DNA of 64,000 nucleotides, from the NCBI GenBank assembly GCA_037176885.1, contig JAWWNJ010000020.1:1488001-1552000 (forward strand). The letters are read 5' to 3'. Position 1 is the first letter of the stretch; each line of letters begins with the position of its first letter. The notes below the pieces were generated by a model, which was given only the letters and a program-made list of their open reading frames with translations, was not told where the DNA came from and searched no databases. The translations under genes and the position numbers were made by a program. Below, one piece after another: positions 31,955 through 43,657 of the stretch. This DNA comes from Favolaschia claudopus (taxonomy: Eukaryota > Basidiomycota > Agaricomycetes > Agaricales > Mycenaceae).

Positions 31955-32255
31955 TGTCAGCTTTTAGCACTACACAGCCACCTATGACGCAGGCCTCTGT
32001 CAAATCCCCAAAGCCCTATGTCATCGTGGAGTAAGGCATGTGACTTGGCCCGGGATCATTGCCGACTGCTCCGAGCTTGTGGGAATTAGTTACTATATGT
32101 TTACTGCACCTAGCGTGGGAATCCTCAGCCTTTCTTTTCTTCGGATTCTCCCTCGCTAGGTGCGCTTGATGTATTCTTAGTAGCTTCTTAATTAACTTCG
32201 GATTCTCCCTCGCTAGACCCTCGAGATATCTCGGTTCCTAAAGGTTGCCCTTACA
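31955..32255 (+). repeat. 3' LTR of the gypsy element
   Basis: tgtcag...cttaca, matching 24,210-24,540; preceded by the polypurine tract. Confidence 0.9.
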
Positions 32256-32951
32256 GATTTTCCTTAGTTCCTGACTCCCCCGCAACTCCCGGGGTCCCCC
32301 GGGCCCACACCCGCTCGAGGTTCGGCGCTGGCCGCACTGTGGTACTGCTCCTTACCATCTCTCCTTTCCGGCCTTTTTACTCCATAATTCGATGCATCAG
32401 ACTCACTTTTCGGTGCCACGTCACCATCCGCGCCATAATTATCGCTCGGATGATCCATATACTAGTAGGGCTGCTCAATTCTTAGCTCGAGCTGGCTGGT
32501 AGGGAGAAATCTGTGGATGTCTTATTTTTCTACCGTTCTTATACCTAACCCAATTTTGCAGCACGTTACGCGACTTACGCCCGTCTTCCTCGCATTGCTG
32601 CTCCCGTTAGCTCTCGGACGAAATCTTTCCGTTTTTACCTCCGAGTCATCTCTGGTGATTGATTGCGACTGACTGCTGTATGGGCCTGCTTCCGGATCTA
32701 CCTCGTCTCCTCTCATTGGTCTCGCAGTCCCACTTCCCGATGATTTATTTTTTTTCGCCTGGCAACATGAGAGTCTAGACGGAATGCTGCTGGGCACTCA
32801 ACATGACTTGACGGTTGTATGTTGGTCTTCAACATGCTAGGATGGATTTTTGTTGGGACCAGCCTTTCGTTCCTCAAAATCATGATTCAAGATCGTATTT
32901 TCTCAGTGCAAGGTGTGGCTCTGCCCGCAACAACCTTTGACTCATACGACC
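32256..32951. other. Unassigned interval
   Basis: Short ORFs only, none recognised. It may be residual flank of the element into which the gypsy copy inserted, but this could not be shown. Confidence 0.3.
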
Positions 32952-34103
32952 ATGACTGAAGACAATGGATTGAGAAGTACGGAGGGGATTTCTGATGGAG
33001 CTCTTGGTTTTGCTGCTGAAGAACAACCGTCGACCATAAACATGACCCAGATGACGCTGCGCGTGCCAAATCTGGTCCGTGTACGTCGCAGAAGCCGAAA
33101 AGTATGACAAGCCATTGGTCGAGAGTTGGAAGAGTGACATGGATGCTCTGTTGATTTTTGTAAGTTCTCTACCTTCGGACACTTGGAAGCCGACACCTGA
33201 TTCCACAAACCTTAGGCTGGTCTTTTCTCAGCGAGTTTAACAACCTTTATCATCGAGATACAAAATGCTCTCACCGGATTCCGGAGACGATACGGTCCGT
33301 CTCCTGGCTCAGATATCCGGGCAGCTATCAGGAATGGTGAACGGAAACTCCATCGCTATCCCTACTCCCCAACCATTTGCCCCGCCGACATCCTCCCTCC
33401 TATGCAGCGCTCTGGTTCATCAGTTTAGGGCTGAGCCTTTCCTGCGCTCTTTTTGCCACCCTCGTTGAGCAATGGACGCGAGACCTCAGATACAGGACAG
33501 ATATGCGATCCTCTCCCATTATCCGTGCCCGGATCTTCGCATACTTGTATTACGGTCTAAAGCGATTCAACATGCACACTGTCGTGCCTCTTATCTCTGC
33601 GCTATTGCACGCTTCCTTGTTCTTCTTCTTCGGGGGCCTCATTGCATTTCTCATTCCTGTCAACCGATACGTTATGCTTCTTTCCATCGTCCTACTCGCC
33701 ATTTTGGTCGTTGTTTATGGCATTCTCACCATAATCCCTCTGACTTTCTACGACTTTCCATATCGGACGCCTTTATCAAGTGGTCTTTGGCTCTTATTCC
33801 AACTCTTCCGTGCTATATGTGAAAATTCGGTGGGCACGGCATGTTTCTGGAAGAACTCCATGGTGGATAACATGAACCACAGCGCAGTTCGTGAATGCTA
33901 ACAGCGTGTTCAGCGGGACCAGCGTGCTCTCTGTTGGACTGTCAAGTCATTGGCTGACGACATCGAACTCGAACCCTTTTTGGAGGGAATATTGGATATA
34001 CTGTGGAGCTCTAATGGCCATCGCAAGCGCTACGACGCGCATATCAGAGTCCTGCTACATGATCCAGAAGTACGGCTCTTAGGACGCCTGGAGGGTTTCT
34101 GTT
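32952..34103 (+). pseudogene. DUF6535 membrane protein pseudogene
   Basis: A start at 32,952 gives MTEDNGLRSTEGISDGALGF. In a shifted frame follow IWSVYVAEAEKYDKPLVESW and DMDALLIF; an intron at 33,160-33,215 joins to AGLFSASLTTFIIE, the first membrane segment. Next come SPDSGDDTVRLLAQISGQLS, ALWFISLGLSLSCALFATLV with EQW (second segment), RARIFAYLYYGLKRFNMHTV, and two more hydrophobic stretches (LISALLHASLFFFFGGLIAF; VMLLSIVLLAILVVVYGILT). The tail reads QRDQRALCWTVKSLADDIEL. This order is characteristic of the DUF6535 family of Agaricomycete membrane proteins, function unknown. Single-base losses near 33,265 and 33,415 and a stop near 33,900 break the frame. It lies upstream of the DUF6589 gene in the same orientation. 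Confidence 0.75.
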
Positions 34104-34690
34104 GAGCGCAAAAAACAGCCGAGTCGGCTCGAACAAGGAAAAGAGCGGGGAGAGGCGCGCGAAGGACGGCGAGGCACTCGAGGTGGATGGAATCTAGGTT
34201 CGGAACAAGCCTGTCTCCGGTCCGGACAAGCCGGACTTCCTCGGAGAGAGGCTTGCTACAAACTGCCGAAAACAAGGCATGTCTTGGAACCCGAATATCT
34301 CTCTCAGATAGACTCCAAAGTCTTAGCAATAAAGTACTCACAAGTTCTGAATTCAAATGTATGTATATTGAGCCACTTGTTAGGAATATTGAGCAAAATC
34401 TGCGCGAGATTGAACACACATCTTTTTCGGCCACTCGTAATTTGCTACTTGGACGAAACAAAGCTTAGTTCGTCCATAACCTCTGAGTTAAAAACATTTC
34501 TGGTATCCTGGAACCATTTGCTAAGACATTCCCAGCCAAAGTTACCATTTCCACGCCTCCCCTCGTGCGGCAAACACGGTACGAAAATCTGAGCCAAATC
34601 GGGACTATGTGACACGACGCGTCTCATTAAGTCACACAGGTGTGACACGCAGATCGACGACTCGCTGAGGCTCGCTCTTCTCGCCTTCCA
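34104..34690. other. Unassigned interval
   Basis: Short ORFs on both strands without a recognised domain; it may hold the promoter or first exon of the DUF6589 gene. Confidence 0.3.
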
Positions 34691-36955
34691 CCCAATAGAT
34701 TCAACACTGCCGACTCTTCTTCATCCTGGCTACCCTCAAATACGATGACACATACTGGAAGTCCCTGTTTCCTGCCGGTCACTTGAGCGGATTATCCCTC
34801 GAAGATCGGCTCCAGCTCATATTCTCTCTAATGATCTTCCTCTCGGTTTCTACCCGTCAACTCGTGTACTGGCTCTTTACCACCGAAATACCATGTGTTA
34901 CCAAGCGCATATCGCACTTCATGGGATTCTTTGGGACCGAAAGCAGCCTTGAATCTCAATTCGCGCCGGCCTTGATCTTCGGCCTCTGGCTGGATGGAAA
35001 GCGCTGGCCCAAAGCACAGAAATACATCAGGGAAATGTGCATTCCTTGTGCGCATGAGCTGGCACTTGAGGATAGCAATCGCGTCATCACAAGCCCGCTT
35101 CTGCAAATACGACTGAAGACTCTCACCATTAAGGAACTCCGGGACATTTTGCACCCCACAAAACTAAGTGAAATAGTCAGAGGGCTTGCTCCATTTACAT
35201 GGGGACTCCTTCATACGTTTGTGGCATCACCCAATCGCGCTCGGAAGCAGCGCGCAGCCGCTGATGACACACCGATGCCGCTGGAAGAAGAGGAAGAATG
35301 GGGAGATGATCCCAACGACGACTCGGACGTTGAGACGGGGGATGCCAACCCCGAGAATATTACCCAGACGGCGTGGTCAAAGGACTACCCCGGGTTTTCA
35401 CGAAATCCCGTTTTCGTGAGTATACAATCTATTATATTTGAAGCATAGCTAAGTAACAGCACAGGTCATTCTCTTGGTAGTATGCATGCTCGGATTTGTC
35501 CGGAATCGTTCCACCAACCTCCTCCCTCTCATTCTCGGGCTTTTCTTCAAGATTTCCGGTACCAGTGCTCGAGTCATCCAGATGCTGAGCAATGCTGGTA
35601 TCTGTGTGTCGGGTCAGACAGTAGAGCGCCTGAAAGTCCGCATCACCGAGAATGCAATCAGCTTGGCTATACAGCTCATTCTCAGCGGCCAGGTTTTCTT
35701 TACAATATTCGACAACATCAACATCTTCTTGCGGAAATCTCAACAGCGCCTGTCCAACACCAATGACATGATCAACGCTACGAACTCCGCTGTTGTTGGC
35801 ATTCCGGATGTGGAAGCTTTTACCGAAGCTGATTTGGCTGAGCAGCTTGCGCTTCGTGGGCGCCGCGCAGCAGCAAAGCCGGCTGACATCCTCCCAACTC
35901 CCGAGGACGATGAAATCGTCGGCAAATCATTCACGGCACTCATTGCGGAGATAATTGTCTCATTCACACCCGGAAACAGTGGTTGGAAGGATCGTAAAAA
36001 TATTGCCGATGAGGTTGGGAAGATGTTGCCTAAAGACCGGCCCATTCCTCCGACCAAATCTGACGCCCGGCCGTTCGGAGTGTTCGATGTGAATGAAGGG
36101 GTCGAAGAAAGGGGTTGTTAATGTTCTCGGCGCCATTCAGGAGCGAAGCACTGTCCCGCAAAGCCGATGGTCCTCGATCTGGCGGATCTTTGCTGGGGAT
36201 TGGCTTACATCCAGCAACCTCCGCGCCGCGCGCCGCGATCGAACTGACGATGTCGATGCAATGCAACGTCTTGAATATGCTCAGGAATTGAGCGCGCCAT
36301 TTCATTTTGCTTTGCAAGCCACCCATATGATTATGCGCACTCATTATGGCCATGCCGTTGAGGATCCAGCTTCCCTCTCAGCCCACAAAGGTCTCTTGAA
36401 CCGAAAATGGGATGTCAACAAACCGAATTATGCCGCAGCCAAGTCTCTTATTCGGCACTCTTTGATTGCTCGGATTTTACACTGTGTCATGTACGCAATT
36501 TCGAAAGTTCTCTTCACCCGACTAAGCTTTTGTTCTGCAGGGTCATGCAGGGTTTCACCTTGTATTCTCAGCTATCCAAATGGCAACCGACATTGGACAG
36601 GATACAAGAGATTGCCTTAGCCATCTCAACGCAATTTGCAACCTCCACGGCAGCGAAGATGGCACAGGAGGCTGGAGATGATTGGATGGCGCATTCAATC
36701 TATTTCATCCGTGATGCCCTTTTCTTCTGTCTATTCGAGAAAGCTGTAAGCTTTGGTGACCCCGGGCAGCTGATCCGAGTGCTGAAGTATTGGACACTTG
36801 CTTTTCGTGGAGTCGGACAGCACAATTACGCCCGTGAATGCGCGGAAGTGCTCATTCGATGGAAGTATGAGTTGCCCGAGAAGTTGCGGATGGCCCTCGA
36901 GAGGTCTTGGTTCATCAATCGCTGGGGAATTATTGGACGTACAATTGCGTCGGAT
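34691..36955 (+). pseudogene. DUF6589 gene, 5' part (interrupted by 6.7 kb element)
   Basis: Coding starts at or before 34,691 (LFFILATLKYDDTYWKSLF) and runs to 35,415, where intron 35,416-35,464 joins F to VILLVVCMLGFVRNRSTN. The next exon has FFTIFDNINIFLRKSQQRLS, GRRAAAKPADILPTPEDDE and TKSDARPFGVFDVNEG. An extra G near 36,100 shifts the frame before SKKGVVNVLGAIQERS. Then IFAGDWLTSSNLRAARRDRT, LSAPFHFALQATHMIMRTHY and KPNYAAAKSLIRHSLIARIL; intron 36,491-36,540 leads to GDDWMAHSIYFIRDALFFCL, GVGQHNYARECAEVLIRWKY and LERSWFINRWGIIGRTIASD. These are hallmarks of DUF6589, a large multicopy family in Agaricomycetes, function unknown. The reading is cut at the 9 bp target GCGTCGGAT and resumes at 43,658. 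The true start is not resolved. Confidence 0.8.
36947..36955. repeat. 9 bp target site duplication (left)
   Basis: GCGTCGGAT, repeated at 43,649-43,657. Confidence 0.85.
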
Positions 36956-37299
36956 GATGAATCTATATGAAGTTTGATTAATCAATTGCGGTATAGGCCG
37001 CAAATCACGTTTAAGCAATGCTCTGCTAAACACCTACCTGGGCCTGTGCATGAACCTGCGGCCCCGCTTGCATTGGCACTGCGCAAGTCGGATTAATCAG
37101 AGGTCGTTAATCAATGTTTAACAGAACACTGAAATCAAGACGGGGGAAGAATCAAATTTATTGACTATCTGTAGATAATCACTGTTTATGTTACAAATTA
37201 ACAAAACGGTTTAAGCAGTGTTCATCCGACAGATTAGGAGAACAAATGGTCCGTTTAACAAAACAGCAACCTCGATGCAAACGTGAAGGGAAGAAGAAC

Positions 37300-38425
37300 G
37301 AAAGGACAATTTGAATGAGACTCACAATCACAACATTGTTGACGCAGTGAATCTCAAGCGCTGCACTCCCTTACCCACACAACTACAATTCGAAATTGTC
37401 GGCAAAAGACATCACGTGAACAGACGGTGCTTACCATTCCGAGACGATGCGTACAGAGTACGAGTAGCAGCTCGAGGTTGAGGCGGCTGAACGGATTCCC
37501 CGCGCAGATGGAAACAGCCTTGTTTCCGCTGTTGTCAGTTATGTAAGTAGATGCGCGAGGGAGTGCTTCGAAGGCGTCAGGATGATGTCCGTGTGTCAAG
37601 CGCAGAGCGCGATGTCTTCGCGGAAGTCGGTGTCGAGAGGCGGGAGAGGATGTGTGAGTGGAAGCAAATGGAGATAGGTAAATAAACACACCTCGTTGCC
37701 CCGTATGAGTAGCCAGATGGAAGCGATGCATCGCTGGTGTGCAGGGATTGAGATAACTGTCAGTGTAGGTGTTGACGAGTGGGAATAAAGTCGGCATCTC
37801 GAGGAGGAATTGGGTACGCCAGCGTCGGATCAGGCAAAAGAGGGATGGCGCACAATGATAATGGGAGGGAGCGGGAGTGGGTCGGGAGGCGGAAAGGTGT
37901 CGGGTTGCTAGATAGCGGATTGAGCAGGCAGTCGCGTGGCGATATTCTCAAGAGTGTCGGTGAGGGAGAAGGCGGAAGGTTGTTCGAACCCGGAGGCAAA
38001 CACCATACAAGGGGCGTAGGGCAGGCAGCGACGGGTAGTCTGAAATTGTTGGCGGGGGTCGACCCGGACCTCGGTTTTGTCACAGTTGTAACATCATGTG
38101 CATTTTCCCACGCCCCAATGGGGAATGACACGTATGCGCGTCGGTGCTCACTCCTAACATTCCGCCGCAACGTGGCAACCGAATAAGGAGATTTGATGGC
38201 GGCAAAATATTCGGCGATCAGATACTTTTGACTTTAGATCAATGTGAGCTGTTGGGGCCCTGGGGGCGTAATGTGATGCTAAAAAACAGGGGTCAGCCAG
38301 TTGCTGTGTAGTATAGAGGTTTGGAGGTGGAGACAGGGGCTTAGAACGGTTGAGGTTGTGAGTTCAATTCTTTCTTTTTGCATTTTTTTGCTTCCATGAT
38401 ATTATGACTGCCGAAGGCCAAAAAA
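37300..38425. other. Unassigned part of the 6.7 kb element
   Basis: Overlapping ORFs on both strands (37,354-37,797, 37,760-38,170, 37,779-38,186) lack recognisable domains. A 17 bp inverted pair, cattccgccgcaacgtg (about 38,158) and its complement (about 38,765), brackets 600 bp and could mark a nested insertion. Confidence 0.35.
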
Positions 38426-38429
38426 CTCA

Positions 38430-38560
38430 CTGGTGAGGTGGTTAGGGTTGCTCCCCAATTTTGTGACTGCCGAAGGCCAAAAAAATACTGGGTTAGTACC
38501 TGGTTAGGGTTAAGGTTTGGGTTAGTGGTTAGGGTTCGGGGGGGTGTGGGGGTGAGGAAC
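38430..38560 (+). repeat. Degenerate telomere-like tract (TTAGGG-related)
   Basis: Four TTAGGG units are seen (ggttagggttgctcc; ggttagggttaaggtttggg; ggttagggttcgg) mixed with ggttagt variants. The flanking gactgccgaaggccaaaaa occurs twice about 60 bp apart (38,406 and 38,466). Confidence 0.6.
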
Positions 38561-38980
38561 AGAAGGATTCGCGCGAACGAGGCTTTAGAGTGCCAACCTG
38601 AGCGGCCCCGGCTTGGGGGACCCCCCGAGCGGAGCGAGGGAGGGGAGGGGCCGCGAATGGTTGGTCCCCTTCGCGCAAATGAAGGACTAGGATTTGGCGG
38701 GTGCCGAGTCTCGCCGAAGTGATTTGCCATCAACACAGCCCGCATCAAATTTCCATATTGGGTGCGCACGTTGCGGCGGAATGCGCACAAGTGTCGGTGC
38801 TGTGGTACGCAGCGACCACCACTGTGAAGGCTTCGCAAGCCTGGGGAAGTATCGGAAGACTGCCCAGCCCATAAATACACATAACTCCGTGCTACTTCAC
38901 GTTTTGGGACCATATTCATCAAGTAATATTATGTTCATGGAATGAGTATATTATCTTCGGGATTACGGCCCCGTCCAAAA

Positions 38981-38988
38981 GTCCCAGA
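38981..38988. repeat. 8 bp target duplication of hAT MITE (left)
   Basis: GTCCCAGA, repeated at 39,425-39,432. Confidence 0.8.
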
Positions 38989-39424
38989 TAGTGTTGCCGG
39001 GAGCTGAGTTGGAGCTGAACTCGAGTTGATTGCCCATCAGCTCGCTGTCAGCTCGAGTTGAGCGGCGCTGGCTCAGAGCTGATACCAGATATGGGAATCT
39101 AGTGTCCCAGGGTTCATCTTTCCACCCGAAGCGCAAAATTATAGGGGAGAATGGACCAAATTTTCATGTGGAAGGTTTTCTGAGCTCTCTTCAAGCTCAA
39201 ACTGCCTTTTTTACGTCGAAAACGGCCAAGAAACGGCCAATACAGAAACTGGGGAGGGAGTGTGATGTCACTCAGTCACACCACCGGAAATGTCACGTCG
39301 TCCGCTTTGGGTGACGAGGGTGGAGTCGAGGCGAGCTGGCATCACCTCGAGGTGCCGCTTTTGGGACGGGGTCGAGTTGGAGTTGAACTCAGCTCGGAGC
39401 TAGCTCCAGCTTCCGGCAACACTA
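38989..39424. mobile_element. hAT-type MITE (436 bp)
   Basis: Ends are TAGTGTTGCCGGgAGCT and the inverse AGCTtCCGGCAACACTA, flanked by the perfect 8 bp duplication GTCCCAGA; 8 bp is the standard hAT target length. The subterminal zones repeat gagctgagttggagctgaac-like words. No transposase. Confidence 0.8.
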
Positions 39425-39429
39425 GTCCC

Positions 39430-40165
39430 AGATGCTTCACAATGGTAAATATAACCCCGGCAAATGTAAATGTGGGGTTTTAAGCCCTCCATACAGCCAA
39501 CAAGCTCCATATTGGGCTCAAGTCAAGGCTCAAGTTGGACCGCCAAGTTTTCCGAACGACGTGTCATTTCCTTATCCGACCGTGTGAACTGGCACGTGTG
39601 TCACAGAATCCGAGGTCTTGGATGGCAGGCGCCATCAAGTTCAGACTCTATATAATAGATTTATCGACTATCATAAATCTTGTAGAGTCTGACTTGGTGA
39701 GACTAAGCGACGGGGGCTGCGAGAATGCCGATGGGTGGGAGAAATAGAGAAAAGTGAGTCGACGTACTTATTCCCTCGATGAATCTCACTAACTCCTCAC
39801 GCTGTAAGGCGGTACCGATCCGAGGCCGCGTAGGGAAAGCACAGAGGCAGTTGAAGGCAGCTGTCCATCGTTGTCGCTGGCGGTAAGTGGAGATGAGGGA
39901 GGGTAGGGGAGAGTGCGCGTGGTGGAACAGAGTCAAGCTGCCTTTTGGCTGCCTTGACGACTAATGATTGGAGGTGGGCAGCGATGGGAAATTGATGGCC
40001 TGATGGGATGTGACACAGCCACTCCAAACGGCGCCGACTTGGTCTCAAATGTCTCCGACGCGCATTCTGCTTGTTTGGGAGCCTTTCCACCCACAAAAGG
40101 ATGGTAATTATACTGATATACATTAATACATGTTGCAGATTAGTCAAATACAGGTCAATAATAAA
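39430..40165. other. Unassigned part of the 6.7 kb element with a shared 65 bp repeat
   Basis: Positions about 39,647-39,712 (atagatttatcgactatcat ... gagactaag) occur inverted at 56,543-56,605. Otherwise no feature recognised. Confidence 0.4.
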
Positions 40166-41002
40166 TTATTCCTCCATTTCTACGTCCTCGTCTGCTGCCC
40201 AGTCTTCCGACACTTGCACATCCCCCACTGCCGCTGTTAAGTTCGAGTCGGCGTCAGGATCATGAGGAAGGGGGAACTTGGCAACATCAGCAAAATAAAC
40301 TTGCAGAGCCGCCTTCAGTGCCTCCAATTTCTCGGCCTTGCGAGGATATCGGCTGTTGGGTAAGATATTCGGGACTCCGCGAAGACGAAGAGCGTTGAGT
40401 TGTAAATGGATTTTTTGGATGGTAAGGGAGCTGAGTGTGGTTGCTCTGCTGACAATGGAGATCCTACGAAGCTCCCGACGCGTATCGAGGGCTTTCTGCG
40501 CCGCTGCAATGGCCTTTGATTTGTTCATTTCCGCGGTTTTGATGCGGAAGTCGACAATTTCTTGTCGGTGCAGAGCCTCTTCACCGCTGGCATCAATCCG
40601 ACGGGCCTCGCGCATGATGTAGGCATGGTCTTCATCGGTCAGAACCGCGTCCATGAAGTCTTGAGTATTATTTCGACGATACATCTGCTCTGAGTTGAAC
40701 TGATGTAGTGTGAGGCAAGGTTTCCCCCGGACTGCGACACGATACCCGCCGAGGGTTCCCTCGTTTGCGTCGTTTGTTGCTGGCATCCATGCTAGCTGCT
40801 TCTCGGTCGCCGAGCATTCATCGATCAACCCGCCAGGCGCGAATTCCGCCGAGAACCGAATCCAGGTTGCGAGAGAGCCGCGGAAAAATGCCAGGGTGAT
40901 TGGTTTGAGATGCGGAAGCGTTGGCATGAGCTTGATGACAGCCTCGATGGCCTGGCCGACGCTTCGATTCCACCAGCTGATGTCTCGCCGCCTCCGCAGC
41001 AT
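40166..41002 (-). pseudogene. Conserved Agaricomycete mobile-element-associated protein, C-terminal part
   Basis: A 278-codon frame reads KLMPTLPHLKPITLAFFRGS, IRFSAEFAPGGLIDECSATE, WMPATNDANEGTLGGYRVAV, KPCLTLHQFNSEQMYRRNN and DFMDAVLTDEDHAYIMREAR, then a charged helical part and ISIVSRATTLSSLTIQKIHL, ending in an acidic DEDVEMEE. I recall this NDANEG-G-YRV block from many repeated hypothetical proteins of mushrooms, but cannot name a Pfam family. The N-terminal portion expected is missing: just upstream (41,130-41,010) a short separate reading MAGFFDAMHTLSTLEVDVIK ends at a stop. It is cargo in the 6.7 kb element and may be its transposase remnant or a captured gene. Confidence 0.5.
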
Positions 41003-41134
41003 TCTGCCTATGATGTGACACGGTTGATATTCACATCACGTGCCCGCTTGTCAACAACGCGGTCACGTTTTATTACGTCCACCTCGAGCGTCGACAGTGT
41101 GTGCATGGCATCAAAGAAACCTGCCATTTTCTAA

Positions 41135-43290
41135 TGCTTGAGCAATAAATGTACCTATCTGGCTCGGATTTGTGGGAAAATAAATAAGTCGGACTGCAGA
41201 ATGAGCATTATGTAAAATTCTCAGTCAACATTAAGTCAACAATGATTGCGGTTGGCCACTGGCAGACTGCAAGGTTCACATCAGGAACACGCTAATTCTC
41301 AGGAATGGCATGCTGAGGGTCTAAGCGCTTGTTTGGGTAAAGATTAGAATTTAGGGATGATTAGCTCATTGGATCCTGTTGCGTGCGAAATTGAGCAATT
41401 TTGACGCGTGATTTGATATTCAACACAGCTTGGCATCGTATTCAACTCAAGCACCCTGCTCTATTCTCTTACCGATGAGCTTCAAGCTGCTGTGTTTACA
41501 CTACCTGCAACACAATGCCAGTATCGGTGAAGGTATCACTCGAAATTCTCGTTAGATACACCCGCAACGGCCGGCGCCGAGCATCGACTCAAAACTTGAT
41601 CTCGAGTTACGCTGATTTTGTTTCTAAGGCAGACCTGAGTTGGAATTATCGAAATTCAACCGTTGTTCAATGCTCAACTGGGATCACAGTTTTTCTAAAA
41701 TTGGGTGCCACAAAGTACGTTGAACAACAGTTCAACGACTTGGAGTCAAAGTTGCAAAGGGTAATACGGTAAGTAAACTTTCAAAGCCCGAGATGCCAGC
41801 CGAAAAAACTTTATCTATCATACTACAGCGTAAACTTCGGAGACATTATACTAATTCAAAGCGCCACTGTGAAAAGGTAGTTCAATTTCTTGCCGTTGCA
41901 GAGGTGAAAGATGGTGTGATTTTGACTTTTTAAGTAACTGTAACATTTTGCAGAGTCCACTTGGAGTCCATGCCGAGAAAGCCAAGAAGAGATCCAGCTT
42001 ATTAGCAAGTAGGGCTATGGTGGTGTAAGACTGACTTGCAGGGCGCGGCAGGGCAATTTGAGGGCAATGATGTCTCAGATCTCACAGTTGTCTCACAGTG
42101 TCGAGTGCGAGCCGAAATTCACCAAGTCGTGACAGCGTGGAAATTCACGTGCTCGTGGAAAACCCTTTGTTTGTGTCACAACCGTCACACCGTTTCTTCC
42201 CATCCTCCTCCTTTGGTGCGCATTGCTCGACCAGACGGACTCGCCTAGCACCAATTCGACTATCCAATCACGCCTTCAACATCTTCATTTCAAATGCTTG
42301 GTTGTGTTCACATCGTTACAGCGGCCCGTGATGTTGCTCCGTACTTCTCTTCTTGTACTCTTAAGTTGCCTCAGCTGACTGGCTCTTGCGAGTCGCGATA
42401 GGCCTACAAGTACTCAACTTGAGGTCACTTTCCGTGGACTCTGCGTTGAAGCGCGTCTCGTTGGCAGTTTGAATTCTGGTGTGTTTTCAAGCTCCCCCGT
42501 CAATGCGGACGAAGATGACTGATTTTTCTGTTCCTTTTACTTTCTCGAGATGCCGCTGCAGCGGCGGTTCATGGGCGGGCAGGAACGGTGTATGTTGAAA
42601 TATTGTAGATGCGGGGATGAACGTCGTAGAGATCAAGGGATTGGCGCGGGTGCGTTCACTGTTTTCCATCTCCATTTTTTTCGATTCCGAAGACGCGCCT
42701 CGTAGGCTCAGTCGACCTCAAGACCATTTGTTACCTTTCCGTCTCTAATGTCCCTCGCTCTCAAGCCCGCTCCACGCACACCACCTTTTCACAAGTGTCT
42801 AGGTGCCGCGTCGAGTCTCGACTTGCCTTGACTTCACATATTGGGGAGACCTATGTACCCCCAGGATCTGTTCTCCTCCCTCAACTCCACCTGGCAGTTT
42901 TACTCTTGCCTCTGTGGCTACGACAGTAGTGGTGTGTGAATTCTATGTGTCTATCTTCATTTATTGACTCATCTGTCTTATAGTTTTGCTTCTGGTGTTT
43001 TGCCAGGTCGTCGACGCTGTGTGCGATCCTCTCCGTTCCTCCAGAACCCTTCTGCTTATAGCTCGACGCGGCAGCGTTGTGGTATTTCTCTCAAGAGTCA
43101 ATACAGAATACAGTACGGGTTGATCTAGCATTACTGATTCTTCGTTCAGTGATGATGCATTTCTTGCACTCACTCGAACCTCGAAACCGCACACACGGTC
43201 ACGGCACCCGGGCTCTTCGCGGAACCAGTCAGTAACCTGCTACGAGTACTTTCCCCCAACAATACCGCGTCGGCGGCATTGTCTTTGAGC
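41135..43290. other. Unassigned part of the 6.7 kb element
   Basis: One 85-codon ORF (41,515-41,772) is followed by a plausible splice donor gtaagtaa but has no recognised family. The rest shows nothing supportable before the right inverted repeat, about 43,340-43,648. Confidence 0.3.
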
Positions 43291-43648
43291 ATTGTGACGA
43301 ATTCCTATCTTTTTCGTTCTTCCATCCTCAGCCGTCGCATCTGCTGATTTGTTAAACCCTGATTACTAAACTGCTTTGTTGAACTGTCGATAAACAGTTA
43401 TTGTACAGTAGATAGGGAAGGTGAATATATTTGATTCATTCAACACCATAGTTTTGGCCTGTTTTGTTAAACGATGATTAAACAGTTTCTGTTCAATCAC
43501 TGATGGACGCAACCATCTCAGTGGTCCGCCTGCAGCCCCATGTGATGCAGGATGCCCCGCCGCCTTACAAGCTGATTAAACAAACACTGCTTAAACCTGT
43601 TTTGCGGCCTATACCGGGATTGATTAATCAAACTTCATATGGTTACTG

Positions 43649-43657
43649 GCGTCGGAT
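43649..43657. repeat. 9 bp target site duplication (right)
   Basis: GCGTCGGAT, the partner of 36,947-36,955. Confidence 0.85.

Larger units (their letters stand above)
24210..32255 (+). mobile_element. Ty3/gypsy LTR retrotransposon (Tf1/sushi-like), inactive, with nested LINE derivative
   Basis: Two LTRs (24,210-24,540 and 31,955-32,255) flank gag, protease, reverse transcriptase, RNase H and integrase in gypsy order on the plus strand. A polypurine tract caaggggggg (31,941-31,950) precedes the 3' LTR. The primer site right after the 5' LTR is complementary to LTR sequence downstream of a TATA-like box, the self-priming arrangement known from Tf1/sushi elements. Gag and protease are frameshifted, pol is broken by the insertion at 28,219-29,766, and the tail has a 121 bp duplication. 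No matching target duplication was found at the outer borders. Without the inner insertion the element is about 6.5 kb. Confidence 0.92.
36956..43648. mobile_element. 6.7 kb DNA element with ~350 bp inverted repeats in the DUF6589 gene
   Basis: Both ends share tgaagtttgattaatcaat in inverse orientation, then ggtataggccgcaaa and gtttaagca; weaker similarity extends over about 350 bp with many tttaacaaaa and ttaatca words. The flanks carry the 9 bp duplication GCGTCGGAT. Joining the flanks gives RTIASD then LYLEQLNYWVK, restoring the gene. A 9 bp duplication and long inverted repeats fit Mutator-like elements, but no MULE transposase was recognised. Cargo includes a minus-strand gene fragment (40,166-41,002), a telomere-like tract, a hAT MITE and a shared 65 bp repeat. 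Confidence 0.85.

Noticed and set aside
37354..38186. Overlapping 135-147-codon ORFs on both strands
   Set aside because: Open on both strands with low-complexity Pro/Arg content and no recognised domain.
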